In this document: positions 15,361-24,333 of the stretch, one piece after another
How positions within the stretch are numbered: position 1 is the stretch's first letter
How the letters are laid out: the number at the start of each line of letters is the position of its first letter
Source: Firmicutes bacterium TM09-10
Lineage (GTDB): Bacteria; Bacillota; Clostridia; Lachnospirales; Lachnospiraceae
DNA: 64,000 bases
Direction: 5' to 3'
NCBI GenBank assembly: GCA_003481005.1
Contig: QUKC01000001.1
Location: 62,001-126,000, forward strand
Translations under genes and position numbers: made by a program
Notes under the pieces: generated by a model
Seen by the model: the letters and a program-made list of their open reading frames with translations, nothing else
What the model was told of the DNA's origin: nothing
The model's database searches: none

Positions 15361-16860
15361 TTATTTATCCAAGCTCTTCATTGTCGGGAACAGTAATACG
15401 TCTCTGATCGCAGGAGAGTTGGTCAGCAGCATTACCATTCTGTCGATACCAAAACCGATACCGCCCGTAGGAGGCATACCGATCTCCAGTGCGTTCATAA
15501 AGTCTTCGTCCGTTGTATTTGCTTCTTCATCGCCCTGGGAAAGCAGTTCTTCCTGTGCCTTGAAACGTGCTCTCTGGTCGATAGGGTCGTTTAATTCGGA
15601 ATAAGCGTTTGCCATTTCCCAGCCGTTCATAAACAGCTCGAAACGCTCTACATAATCCGGATTCTCCGGCTTTCTCTTGGTCAGAGGAGAAATTTCTACC
15701 GGATGATCCATAACGAAAGTAGGCTGAATCAGATGGGATTCCGCATATTCTTCGAAGAACAGGCTCAGGATATCGCCCTTCTTATGGCGCTCTTCGAATT
15801 CAATGTGATGTTCTCTTGCAACCGCTTTTGCCTCTTCATCGGAATGGATTTCGTTGAAGTCCACACCTGCATATTTTTTAACAGCATCCAGCATGGTGAT
15901 GCGTTCAAAGGGCTTGCCCAGATCCAGAATATACTCGCCGTAGGGAATCTGTGTTGTGCCAAGTACCTCCTGCGCAACGAAACGATACAGGTTCTCTGCA
16001 AGATCCATCATGCCGTGATAATCGGTAAATGCCTGATACAGCTCCATCAGAGTAAATTCCGGATTATGTCTGGTGTCAACACCTTCATTACGGAATACAC
16101 GGCCGATTTCGTAAACGCGCTCCAGACCGCCTACGATCAGTCTCTTTAAATACAGCTCCAGGGAAATACGCAGCTTAACATCCTCATCCAGCGCATTGTA
16201 ATGCGTCTCGAAGGGTCTTGCAGCAGCGCCGCCGGCATTTGCAACCAGCATGGGAGTCTCCACTTCCATAAAGCCCTGTCCGTCCAGATAACGGCGGATG
16301 GCGCTGATGATTCTGGAACGTTTTACAAAAGTATCCTTAACATCCTGATTCATGATCAGGTCGACATAACGCTGACGATAACGCTGGTCGGTATTGGTCA
16401 GACCGTGGAACTTCTCAGGAAGTACCTGCAGGCTCTTGGTCAGCAACTCCACTTCGGAAGCATGTACAGAAATTTCACCGGTTTTGGTTTTGAATACTTC
16501 ACCCTTTACACCGATGATATCGCCTACGTCATATTTTTTAAAATCTGCATAGGGCTCTTCCCCGATGTTGTCGCGGGCTACATATACCTGAATGCTTCCC
16601 TTTAAATCCTGAACATTGCAGAAGGATGCCTTGCCCATCACACGCTTGAACATGATTCTGCCTGCGATGCTGACGGTCTTGCCTTCCAGCTCTTCAAAGC
16701 CTTCCACAATGTCCTTGCTGTGTGCAGTCACGTCATATTTTACATGACGGAACGGATCCTTTCCGGCTTCCTGCAGTGCAGCAAGCTTCTCTCTTCTTAC
16801 CTTCAGGATCTGGTTCAGATCCTGCTGCTGATTTTTCTGATTATTCTGTGCGTCTGCCAC
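15361..16860 (-). CDS. lysS: Lysyl-tRNA synthetase, class II
   Basis: Charges tRNA-Lys in the cytoplasm. 499 aa, normal length. An OB-fold anticodon-binding domain (about residues 60-170) is followed by the class II catalytic core, with motif 2 RVFRNEGVDTRHNPEFTLMELY, the substrate loop FMNGWEMANAYSELNDP and motif 3 GGIGFGIDRMVMLLT. The start is GTG with AAAGGAG 8 bases before it. It follows greA by 41 bases, a common order in Clostridia. The mobile element abuts its 3' end. Confidence 0.97.
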   Translation of the reverse strand: MADAQNNQKNQQQDLNQILKVRREKLAALQEAGKDPFRHVKYDVTAHSKDIVEGFEELEGKTVSIAGRIMFKRVMGKASFCNVQDLKGSIQVYVARDNIGEEPYADFKKYDVGDIIGVKGEVFKTKTGEISVHASEVELLTKSLQVLPEKFHGLTNTDQRYRQRYVDLIMNQDVKDTFVKRSRIISAIRRYLDGQGFMEVETPMLVANAGGAAARPFETHYNALDEDVKLRISLELYLKRLIVGGLERVYEIGRVFRNEGVDTRHNPEFTLMELYQAFTDYHGMMDLAENLYRFVAQEVLGTTQIPYGEYILDLGKPFERITMLDAVKKYAGVDFNEIHSDEEAKAVAREHHIEFEERHKKGDILSLFFEEYAESHLIQPTFVMDHPVEISPLTKRKPENPDYVERFELFMNGWEMANAYSELNDPIDQRARFKAQEELLSQGDEEANTTDEDFMNALEIGMPPTGGIGFGIDRMVMLLTNSPAIRDVLLFPTMKSLDK

Positions 16861-16901
16861 CTTACTTACTCCTTTTCCAGCTGGTCAGATCGGACCTGTC
16901 C

Positions 16902-17384
16902 TTAGTTGGAACGTTCAATCTCCAGCACTTTGTACTTAATCACACCTGCCTGGGTTTCTACCTCTACAATATCTCCGATCTTTGCACCGATCAGCGCTTT
17001 GCCAACCGGAGATTCGTTGGAAATTTTACCCTTTAAGCTGTTTGCTTCTGTAGAGCCGACGATTTTGTAATCCAGCTCTTCATCGTATTCCAGATCCAGG
17101 ATCTTAACCTGACAGCCGATGTTGATGCGGTCTAAGTCAACCTCATCTTCTACAACAACCTCTGCATTCTTCAGGATCTTTTCCAGCTCTTCGATTCTCG
17201 CCTCGATATCACGCTGTTCATCCTTTGCTGCATCATATTCCGCGTTCTCGGAAAGGTCGCCCTGCTCTCTTGCTTCTTTAATCTTCTGTGCTACTTCCTG
17301 ACGTTTGACAACCTTCAGGTCATGCAGCTCATCTTCATATTTACGAAGTCCCTGATAGGTAAGGATATTCTTTTTTTCTTCCAT
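16902..17384 (-). CDS. greA: Transcription elongation factor GreA
   Basis: 160 aa. An N-terminal coiled-coil of about 75 residues has the acidic tip EQGDLSENAEYDAAKDEQ that enters the RNA polymerase channel to trigger transcript cleavage. A C-terminal FKBP-like domain follows (ISNESPVGKALIGAKIGDIVEV). It relieves backtracked polymerase. It lies upstream of lysS and they are probably co-transcribed. Confidence 0.97.
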   Translation of the reverse strand: MEEKKNILTYQGLRKYEDELHDLKVVKRQEVAQKIKEAREQGDLSENAEYDAAKDEQRDIEARIEELEKILKNAEVVVEDEVDLDRINIGCQVKILDLEYDEELDYKIVGSTEANSLKGKISNESPVGKALIGAKIGDIVEVETQAGVIKYKVLEIERSN

Positions 17385-17406
17385 TTTGCTTTTCCTTTTA
17401 CCTCAT

Positions 17407-17442
17407 GAAAAATCTCGGGCGCAGGGATATTTTCCCGCGCCC
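17407..17442 (-). terminator. Hairpin after the 17458-18228 gene
   Basis: GGGCGC...GCGCCC stem with inner GGG/CCC, followed on the minus strand by GAGATTTTTC. It ends the upstream unit just before greA. Confidence 0.6.
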
Positions 17443-17457
17443 TTTCGTTTCTTTTAA

Positions 17458-18228
17458 TCAAATCGCATTATACCGTGCTTTCAGGGCAGTGTCAAGGTAA
17501 TTTCGGGCGGAGATATAGGAGATATCGGCTCTTTTTTCCCTGATTTGCCGCCTTTTTTCGACATCAGACGTCAAATCCACATACAGGCTTCCAAATTCCG
17601 GATGTTCCTTCAAAATCCGGGCATTTGCCCGAAGCTCCACAAGAACGGTTTTTCGTCCATCCGTTTCTGGTATTCTATTCACAAAACAGACCGGCAGACC
17701 GCTCTCCTCATACAGCCAGTCTGAAAAATGCTCCCACGCCGCTTCCTTCTGCCCCACCAGATACAAGCCGTTTAAATCCGCTGACACCAGTCGTAAAAAG
17801 TCCTCCTGCCAGAGACGAGACACGGGACGGATACCATTTTCGCGTCCACGGCTCCATTGTCCCGCCGTTTCCTCTACATCCGCAAGCAGCACCAGATTTT
17901 CCCGAAATGGCTGACCGCGCAAAATTTCTGCCGCCAGCGCTGCATCCGGCAACGGCGGCTGCCAATCCTCCCAGGCAGCTTCCAGCTCCGGCGCAAGCCA
18001 AAGCATAGTCCCCTGTTCTTCCAACGCGCTTCCAATCCGCTCCATCCACCAGTGCAGTCGCTTCGTGCCCTCGAGGCGGCAGGGAAACAGATACAGGCTG
18101 ACCCGATAGCCGCGCCACAAAAAACGTTCCAGTCGAGGCGTTTCCCAGCGGAGTGCGCGGCTGCCCAAACGGATTGACGGCGCTTCCCCGGCACGCGGCT
18201 CCAGCATAAAATAAGCGATTTCTCTCAT
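17458..18228 (-). CDS. Conserved hypothetical protein downstream of dusB
   Basis: 256 aa, soluble, rich in Trp, Arg and Leu, no signal peptide or membrane segment. I recognise no family. The N-terminal half (SLYLFPCRLEGTKRLHWWMERIG, GTMLWLAPELEAAW) and the end (YISARNYLDTALKARYNAI) show no catalytic motif. It starts 8 bases after dusB ends and shares its GC-rich codon use, so it is a resident gene translated with dusB. Function unknown. Confidence 0.75.
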   Translation of the reverse strand: MREIAYFMLEPRAGEAPSIRLGSRALRWETPRLERFLWRGYRVSLYLFPCRLEGTKRLHWWMERIGSALEEQGTMLWLAPELEAAWEDWQPPLPDAALAAEILRGQPFRENLVLLADVEETAGQWSRGRENGIRPVSRLWQEDFLRLVSADLNGLYLVGQKEAAWEHFSDWLYEESGLPVCFVNRIPETDGRKTVLVELRANARILKEHPEFGSLYVDLTSDVEKRRQIREKRADISYISARNYLDTALKARYNAI

Positions 18229-18236
18229 ACGCCAGT

Positions 18237-19205
18237 TTATGCTTCCAGCAGCAGTTTCATTCCCTCCATCAGCTCTTCCATCGTTTCCATGCTATTGATC
18301 TGCCTGCGCAGCCCGGCCGCGTGGGGAAGGCCGGTCGTGTACCACGCCAGATGCTTGCGCATTTCGCGCACAGTGATATATTCGCCTTTGTAGGTGCAGG
18401 ACAGCTGCGCATGCCGAACAATCATCTCGTACAGCTCCCGGCGGTTCGGGCGTGCCGGAATTTCGCGGTCTTCCAGCGCTGCCAGAATTTCCCGGAAAAT
18501 CCACGGGTTGCCCTGTGCGCCGCGTCCGACCATAATGCCGTCGCAGCCGGTCTGCTCAAACAGCCGCAGCGCACTTGCCGCGTCCACGACATCCCCGTTG
18601 CCGATAACAGGAATTTTTACCGCCTGCTTTACCTGCGCAATGATGTCCCAATCCGCCGTTCCGGAATAATACTGCTCCCGCGTCCTGCCGTGCACCGCAA
18701 CAGCCGCAGCGCCGGATTCCTGCGCAATTTTTGCCATTTCAACCGCATTGACATGCGCATCATCGAAGCCCTTGCGAATTTTTACCGTCAGGGGCTTTTG
18801 AATTGCTTTTGCCGTTTTTTCGATAATTTTTCCCGCCAACAGGGGATTTTTCATCAGAGCGCTGCCCTCGCCGTTGTTGACCACCTTCGGCACCGGACAG
18901 CCCATGTTCAGATCCATCACCGCAAACGGACGCTCTTCTATTCGCTTTGCCATTTCGCTGACGATACCCGGATCAGAACCAAACAGCTGCAGGGAAACCG
19001 CTCCCTCGTCCGGATGGATCTGCATCAGTTCTTCGGTATTTTTGTTATGATAAAGAATCGCCTTTGCGCTGATCATTTCCGAACAGACCATTCCTGCCCC
19101 CTGCTCATGGCAGAGCAAACGAAATGGCAGGTCGCTGACACCTGCCATTGGCGCTAAAATCACAGGATTTGCAAGGCTCACGTTTCCGATCGTAAGCTGT
19201 CTCAT
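18237..19205 (-). CDS. dusB: tRNA-dihydrouridine synthase (DusB type)
   Basis: 322 aa. FMN TIM-barrel enzyme that reduces uridines in tRNA. Motifs: APMAGVSDLPFR at the N-terminus, the catalytic Cys in DLNMGCPVPKV, KIRKGFDD, HGRTREQYYSGTADW, and the FMN phosphate site IGNGDV / GRGAQGNPW. AAAAAAGGAGGAGT lies right before ATG 19205. A longer frame to 19325 would overlap coaX and begins with an unlikely Cys/Lys-rich tail. Confidence 0.95.
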   Translation of the reverse strand: MRQLTIGNVSLANPVILAPMAGVSDLPFRLLCHEQGAGMVCSEMISAKAILYHNKNTEELMQIHPDEGAVSLQLFGSDPGIVSEMAKRIEERPFAVMDLNMGCPVPKVVNNGEGSALMKNPLLAGKIIEKTAKAIQKPLTVKIRKGFDDAHVNAVEMAKIAQESGAAAVAVHGRTREQYYSGTADWDIIAQVKQAVKIPVIGNGDVVDAASALRLFEQTGCDGIMVGRGAQGNPWIFREILAALEDREIPARPNRRELYEMIVRHAQLSCTYKGEYITVREMRKHLAWYTTGLPHAAGLRRQINSMETMEELMEGMKLLLEA

Positions 19206-19281
19206 ACTCCTCCTTTTTTGGAAGCACTTTTTACTTCCTGCGTTTTCCGACAGCAGAACACACCTTTCTGCTGCCCGAAAC

Positions 19282-20058
19282 TTATTTTCCGCTGCAGTTT
19301 TTCTCGTACAGAATCCGCAGTCCATCCAGCGTCAGGGCGCTGTCGTAAATGTCGATGGTATCTGTTTCGTCGGCAATAATCCGTCCCAGTCCGCCGGTCG
19401 CAACGACCTTCAGATCTGTGATACCGGTTTCTTTTTTGACCTGATTGATGATATATTCGGTCTGACCGATCTGTCCGTAAACCAGACCTGCCTGCATACT
19501 GGAAATCGTTTCCCGCGCCAGAATGGAATCGGGCTTTTTGATTTCAACCTCCGGCAGGCGCGCCGTATCCTCCCACAGCGCCTTTGCAGAAATTCGAATG
19601 CCGGGTGCGGTGATGCCGACACCGAATCTTCCGTCCTCTGTAACGAGGTCGTAGGTCGTCGCCGTTCCAAAATCCAGAACCAGCACAGGACCACCGTACT
19701 TTTCATAAGCGGCGACTACGTCCACAATTCTGTCCGGTCCGATTTCCTTGGGGTTCTCGGAAGTGATCTTGATGCCGGTTTTGATTCCGCTGCCGACGAT
19801 CAGCGGTTCGGTATGCAGATAGCGCACAACCGCGCCAATCAGCGCATGCATGACCTTCGGCACAACGCTCGCGATGATTGCGCCCCCGACCTTCCGGCGG
19901 TCGATCTGATTATTCTGCAGCATCGCCAGAATCTCCGTGCCGTATTCGTCCGAAGTACGCATCGTCCGGGATGTCATCCGAAACGTCGTAACCAGTTTTT
20001 TGGACTCATATACACCGAATGTAATATTTGTATTTCCTACATCAATTACTAAAATCAT
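19282..20058 (-). CDS. coaX: Type III pantothenate kinase
   Basis: 258 aa. Catalyses the first step of coenzyme A synthesis, phosphorylating pantothenate. Signature motifs: DVGNTN near the N-terminus, GPDRIVD, and [11 protein letters not shown], with GGLGRIIA near the end. GAGAGGAAAGA precedes the ATG. It is followed by dusB after 76 bases. Confidence 0.96.
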   Translation of the reverse strand: MILVIDVGNTNITFGVYESKKLVTTFRMTSRTMRTSDEYGTEILAMLQNNQIDRRKVGGAIIASVVPKVMHALIGAVVRYLHTEPLIVGSGIKTGIKITSENPKEIGPDRIVDVVAAYEKYGGPVLVLDFGTATTYDLVTEDGRFGVGITAPGIRISAKALWEDTARLPEVEIKKPDSILARETISSMQAGLVYGQIGQTEYIINQVKKETGITDLKVVATGGLGRIIADETDTIDIYDSALTLDGLRILYEKNCSGK

Positions 20059-20120
20059 TCTTTCCTCTCATTTCTGCGCACGCTATTTGCCAATGCCGCG
20101 GGTGAACAGTAACTTATTTT

Positions 20121-20495
20121 TTAATCTTCTTCCTCCAGAAGCGCGGACACATCCTCACCGAGAATAAAAACCCGATAATACAAAGTCAGGGATTCCAAAA
20201 GCTCCTGACGGTTTCTTTTGATTTCCGCAATCAGAAGTCCGCTCGAAATTTCATCATATAATAAATCATCGTCCGCCGCATTGGTTTCAAACGCCAGCGT
20301 TCCGTCCTCTTCAAATACGATCGTAAAAATTCCTCCCACTTCCCGGGTAAACAGCACGCAGATAATGTGCAGTTCATCCTGGACGGACTGGGGGATTTTG
20401 CTGAATCTGGGATTAAAATAATATTTCTGCTCGTAGGCGTTCGCCCCGCAGAGTACGATTTTTTCTCCCAATTTTCCTGTTTCAGACATATCCAT
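20121..20495 (-). CDS. Small conserved protein, DUF6145-like
   Basis: 124 aa, acidic, no membrane segment. The pattern LCGANAYEQKYYFNPRFSKIPQSVQDELHIICVLFTREVGGIFTIVF is one I associate with DUF6145, found in Lachnospiraceae beside birA and coaX. GAGAGGAATAT precedes the ATG, and the gene overlaps the end of birA by 14 bases. Function unknown; the family name is from memory. Confidence 0.75.
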   Translation of the reverse strand: MDMSETGKLGEKIVLCGANAYEQKYYFNPRFSKIPQSVQDELHIICVLFTREVGGIFTIVFEEDGTLAFETNAADDDLLYDEISSGLLIAEIKRNRQELLESLTLYYRVFILGEDVSALLEEED

Positions 20496-21276
20496 ATATT
20501 CCTCTCACTGATACTTCTCCGGCATAGACCGCTTCCACGGAACTGTCCTTTCTCTGAACCAGCAGCTCGCCGGTCTTCTCAATGCCGATTGCCGTTCCCT
20601 GCCATTTTCCTTTGGGGTCCAGTACCTCCACAACGCGTCCTTTATTGACAAGAAAGCTCTCGTAAAGCTCTTTTTGCCCGCTCAAATCCATTGTTTCCAG
20701 AAAGCTGTCGTAGCAATCTAAAAAATGTCTCAGCACGGACGCAAGAAGTACTTCCCGATCCACATCGGTTCCCAACTCCAGCGCCAGAGAATCCGCTGTC
20801 TTTTTTACCTCTTCCGGAAATTCCTTCTGATTGACGTTGATTCCCGTCCCGATCACAAGGAAAAAGCTGCCGTCTGCAGACGGATACATTTCCGTCAAAA
20901 TTCCGCAGATTTTCTTTCCGTTTACCACCACGTCGTTCGGCCATTTGATCTTCGCATCCAGATGAAGCTCCCGTACGCTCTGCGTTACGGCAATCGCCAT
21001 CAGCAGCGTAATCATCGCCATACGAGACGCTTCCACCTGTGGGCGCAGTAAAATGCTGAAATACAGATTTTCTCCGGGCGGGGAAATCCAGCTTCTTCCC
21101 CTTCTGCCCCGTCCTGCCGTCTGTTCCTCTGCAACTGCGCTCCTTCCTTCTTCTGCGCCCTGCTGTGCCCAGTCTTTGACAATCAGATTCGTCGAATCCA
21201 CCGTTTCAAAGCACTGAACCTTTTCCCAAAACCTACAGCCTGCAAGGAGGCTGTCCAGCTTCTTTTGATCCAACAT
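20482..21276 (-). CDS. birA: Biotin-[acetyl-CoA-carboxylase] ligase, no DNA-binding domain
   Basis: 264 aa. Attaches biotin to carboxylase carrier proteins. Motifs: DSTNLIVKDW, the ATP/biotinyl loop GRGRRGRSW, the KWPNDVVVNGKKI lysine and FLVIGTGINVNQ, with a C-terminal SH3-like end (GTAIGIEKTGELLV). It lacks the N-terminal helix-turn-helix of bifunctional BirA, so it should not act as a repressor. AAAAGGAGAAGAGTTC precedes the ATG. Confidence 0.93.
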   Translation of the reverse strand: MLDQKKLDSLLAGCRFWEKVQCFETVDSTNLIVKDWAQQGAEEGRSAVAEEQTAGRGRRGRSWISPPGENLYFSILLRPQVEASRMAMITLLMAIAVTQSVRELHLDAKIKWPNDVVVNGKKICGILTEMYPSADGSFFLVIGTGINVNQKEFPEEVKKTADSLALELGTDVDREVLLASVLRHFLDCYDSFLETMDLSGQKELYESFLVNKGRVVEVLDPKGKWQGTAIGIEKTGELLVQRKDSSVEAVYAGEVSVRGIYGYV

Positions 21277-21357
21277 GAACTCTTCTCCTTTTCAGCAACA
21301 AAACACTTTGCGTCTGTGCTATTGTCATACACCGAAGCAAATGCTGCTGTCCTTCCG

Positions 21358-22362
21358 TTACGCCTCTGTCGGATTTTTCCAGCCCAGCGTCGCTGCCATC
21401 ACTGCTTTGATGGTGTGCATGCGGTTTTCTGCCTCGTCGAATACAACTGATGCGTCGGATTCAAAGACTTCATCCGTCACTTCCATCTCATAGATACCGA
21501 AGCGCTCTCCGATTTCTCTGCCGATCTGGGTGTTGCGGTCATGGTATGCAGGCAGGCAGTGCATGAAAATCGCATTCCCGGCATTCTGCATCACCTTGCG
21601 GTTTACCTGATAAGGCATCAGGTCTTCGATACGTTCCATCCATACCGCATCCGGCTCGCCCATCGAAACCCATACGTCGGTGCAGATAACGTCCGCGTTC
21701 TTTGTTCCATTCTCCACGTCCTCGGTCAGCGTAATACTGCCGCCGGTCTGCTTTGCGATTTCCTGACATTGCTCGACCAGAGCCTTATCCGGGAAATAAC
21801 GGGACGGAGCGCAGGCGGTAAAGTGCATGCCCATCTTCGCACATACGACCATGTAGGAATTGCCCATGTTGTAGCGGGCGTCTCCCATATAAACCAGATT
21901 CACGCCTTTCAGCTTTCCAAGATGCTCGCGAATCGTCAAAAGGTCCGCCAGCATCTGGGTCGGATGGAACTCATTGGTCAGACCGTTCCATACCGGAACG
22001 CCTGCATATTTTGCAAGCTCTTCTACGATTTCCTGTCCGTAACCGCGGTATTCAATTCCTTCAAACATCCGTCCCAGAACGCGTGCGGTGTCGCGGATGC
22101 TCTCTTTTTTGCCGATCTGGGAGCTGGACGGATCAAGGTAGGTACATCCCATGCCAAGATCGTGTGCAGCAACCTCAAAGGAGCTGCGGGTTCTCGTGCT
22201 GGTCTTTTCAAAAATCAGTGCAACATTTTTGCCCCGTAAGGTATCGACCGGAATGCCTGCTTTTTTGAGGCGTTTCAGCTCCGCTGCAAGGTCGATTAAA
22301 TAATTGATTTCCTCCGGCGTATAATCCAGTAATTTCAAAAAATGACGTCCTGTCAGGTCCAT
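21358..22362 (-). CDS. argF: Ornithine carbamoyltransferase
   Basis: 334 aa. Makes citrulline from ornithine and carbamoyl phosphate. Carbamoyl-phosphate loop [21 protein letters not shown], ornithine-binding DVWVSMGE, and [10 protein letters not shown] with the catalytic Cys. It is a lone arginine gene here, so either biosynthetic or catabolic use is possible. GAGGAGGATACATC precedes the ATG. Confidence 0.96.
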   Translation of the reverse strand: MDLTGRHFLKLLDYTPEEINYLIDLAAELKRLKKAGIPVDTLRGKNVALIFEKTSTRTRSSFEVAAHDLGMGCTYLDPSSSQIGKKESIRDTARVLGRMFEGIEYRGYGQEIVEELAKYAGVPVWNGLTNEFHPTQMLADLLTIREHLGKLKGVNLVYMGDARYNMGNSYMVVCAKMGMHFTACAPSRYFPDKALVEQCQEIAKQTGGSITLTEDVENGTKNADVICTDVWVSMGEPDAVWMERIEDLMPYQVNRKVMQNAGNAIFMHCLPAYHDRNTQIGREIGERFGIYEMEVTDEVFESDASVVFDEAENRMHTIKAVMAATLGWKNPTEA

Positions 22363-22419
22363 GATGTATCCTCCTCTTCATAAAATCCTGCGCTGCAGAA
22401 TTTGTTTCCTGATGAAACA

Positions 22420-22540
22420 GAATCCTGCGAAGCAGGATTCTCCGCCTGCAGCGGGTCGCGCAAGCGACATTCTTCCATTCCGCTGCAGTGCGATCCTCGC
22501 GGAGCGTTTTTATTTCATAGGACGCATTTTCCTATGAAAT
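22420..22540 (+). repeat. Family A structured repeat, copy A1
   Basis: Hairpin GAATCCTGC/GCAGGATTC, then CTGCAGCGG/CCGCTGCAG enclosing TCGCgcaaGCGA, then CCTCGCGGAGCGTTTTTA, then TTTCATAGG/CCTATGAAA. It abuts copy C1. Together these fill most of the gene-free 22363-22839 stretch. Confidence 0.85.
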
Positions 22541-22736
22541 GATGTCGGGGTCAAAAGCCCCCGACCTTGATGCCTACGGATTGTTCCGTGCTGCGCACTC
22601 CCACAATCCTGCCCGATAGTCGCATATCGTGGGATTATCATCCCACTTTTATGTTCCTATCGGGGCGGATCAAAAGGTCTTTCACCCACCTATGAGCAAG
22701 CTCATGTGGGCTTAGACCTTTTGACCCTGGCATCAT
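22539..22736 (+). repeat. Family C 198-bp palindromic repeat, copy C1
   Basis: Nearly identical, in inverted orientation, to 36136-36332. It holds three hairpins: GTCGGGG/CCCCGAC, CCCGATAG/CTATCGGG enclosing GTGGGAT/ATCCCAC, and AAAAGGTCT/AGACCTTTT enclosing GAGC/GCTC. Confidence 0.9.
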
Positions 22737-22741
22737 AAAAT

Positions 22742-22782
22742 AAAAAACCGTACATCCATTATAGAATGTACGGTCCTTTTTT
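22742..22782. terminator. Bidirectional intrinsic terminator
   Basis: AAAAAA, CCGTACAT/ATGTACGG stem, TTTTTT. It ends the band-7 operon on the minus strand. Confidence 0.85.
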
Positions 22783-22807
22783 GTAAAGATGAAATACGCT
22801 GTCAGGC

Positions 22808-22840
22808 AGCGGATAGCATCGAAGATGGTACATGTGAGCT
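22808..22840. repeat. Family B fragment
   Basis: CAGCGGATAGCATCGAAGAT matches the inner part of the family B copy at 44986-45145 (AGCGGAAAGCATCGAAGATG). Confidence 0.4.
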
Positions 22841-23766
22841 TATTTGTCGCTTAAAAGCTCCTTTGCACTGGTCAGCAGTCCCGCCATGTTCTGAATTTCG
22901 GACGGAATGATGATCTTTGTAGACTTGCCGTCCGCAACCTTTTCCAGAGCCTCCAGACTCTTTAAACGAAGTACAGAATCATCCGCTCCTGCATCCTTGA
23001 TGAAACGCAGACCGTTTGCAGTCGCCTGCTGGACTTTCAGGATTGCTTCCGCTTCACCTTCTGCCTCACGGATCATCTTTTCTTTCTCTGCTTCTGCGCG
23101 CAGGATTGCAGACTGCTTTTCTGCCTCTGCTTCCAGAATTGCGGATTCCTTTTTACCTTCTGCTACCAGAATGGTAGATTTCTTTTCACCTTCGGCACGC
23201 AGGATCGCTTCACGGCGTTCACGCTCTGCCTTCATCTGCTTCTCCATCGCATCCTGAATTGCTGCGGGAGGAATGATGTTCTTTAATTCGACACGGTTTA
23301 CCTTAATGCCCCAGGGATCGGTTGCGATATCCAGGGATGCACGCATCTTGGCATTGATCGTTTCACGGGAGGTCAGGGTCTGGTCCAGTTCCAGATCTCC
23401 GATGATGTTACGCAGGGTTGTCGCAGTCAGGTTTTCAATCGCCATGATCGGATTTTCAACTCCGTAGGTAAACAGCTTGGGATCTGTGATCTGGAAAAAG
23501 ACAACGGTATCAATCCGCATCGTAACGTTATCCTTTGTGATAACGGGCTGAGGCGGGAAATCCGCTACCTGTTCCTTTAACAGTACGCGCTTTGCAACTT
23601 TATCGACAATCGGCACTTTAAAGTGAAGGCCAACGCTCCAGGTATCCTGATATGCGCCGAGACGTTCTACGACATAAGCCTGCGCCTGCGGTACGATCTT
23701 GATGCAGGACGCTACAATTGCAATTGCCAGAATTAAAATAATGAGTATTACCAGTCCACCTATCAT
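22840..23766 (-). CDS. SPFH/band-7 (stomatin-like) membrane protein
   Basis: 308 aa. One N-terminal membrane helix (MIGGLVILIILILAIAIVA), an SPFH domain (about residues 25-190: AYVVERLGAYQDTWSVGLHFKVP ... DVVFFQITD-type strands), then a long Glu/Ala/Lys coiled coil (ERREAILRAEGEKKSTILVAEG...). It forms membrane scaffolds. I chose ATG 23766 because GAGGG lies 6 bases before it; ATG 23778 is the alternative. It is paired with NfeD 22 bases upstream, the classic operon partner. Confidence 0.93.
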   Translation of the reverse strand: MIGGLVILIILILAIAIVASCIKIVPQAQAYVVERLGAYQDTWSVGLHFKVPIVDKVAKRVLLKEQVADFPPQPVITKDNVTMRIDTVVFFQITDPKLFTYGVENPIMAIENLTATTLRNIIGDLELDQTLTSRETINAKMRASLDIATDPWGIKVNRVELKNIIPPAAIQDAMEKQMKAERERREAILRAEGEKKSTILVAEGKKESAILEAEAEKQSAILRAEAEKEKMIREAEGEAEAILKVQQATANGLRFIKDAGADDSVLRLKSLEALEKVADGKSTKIIIPSEIQNMAGLLTSAKELLSDK

Positions 23767-23788
23767 AATTACCCTCATTTCCGCGGTC

Positions 23789-24277
23789 TTACCGCATGTT
23801 GTCAGCAGCTTCGCTGCTGTTTGTTACAGGTTCTTCTGTTTCGATCTCGTCCGGGACAACAATCAGCTTCACACCGTCGATCTTTTTTACAATGACGACG
23901 GTACCCTCTTCAATCGTCCCCTCAGTTTCCTGAGATCTCGCTGACCACTCCATGCCTTTGAGCGTAACCTGTCCGCAGCTGTGCAGGTTATCAATCCTGC
24001 CGGTCACGATACCGCGTTCCCCAAGCATGCTGTCCACATTGGTCTTCGCCCTTCCAACATTGAAATAGCGCATGGCAACCGGTCTTGTAAAAACAAGCAT
24101 CAGCACGGACACTACCAAAAACAGGATGACCTGCACCAGAACCGGCGCACCGCAGGCAGCAGCAATCGTCGCAACAAGAGCTCCGGCTGCAAACCAGATT
24201 GTCGTCAGTCCCATCGTCGCAAGCTCAATCAGCACAAGTAAAATCAACAGAGCCAGCCAGGCAAATACTTCCGTCAT
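23789..24277 (-). CDS. NfeD-like membrane protein
   Basis: 162 aa. Two or three N-terminal membrane helices (LALLILLVLIELATMG, LVQVILFLVVSVLMLVF), then a C-terminal OB-fold (LGERGIVTGRIDN ... GTVVIVKKIDGVKLIVV). It is the short NfeD form without a protease domain. It acts with the downstream band-7 protein in membrane organisation. Confidence 0.92.
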   Translation of the reverse strand: MTEVFAWLALLILLVLIELATMGLTTIWFAAGALVATIAAACGAPVLVQVILFLVVSVLMLVFTRPVAMRYFNVGRAKTNVDSMLGERGIVTGRIDNLHSCGQVTLKGMEWSARSQETEGTIEEGTVVIVKKIDGVKLIVVPDEIETEEPVTNSSEAADNMR

Positions 24278-24333
24278 GTAACTCCTCCTTTCCTGTGACT
24301 TATGACTATCATACTACAAAAATCATGCCCCGT

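Noticed and set aside
18321..19157. 278-aa plus-strand open frame
   Set aside because: Antisense shadow of dusB, which has all family motifs.
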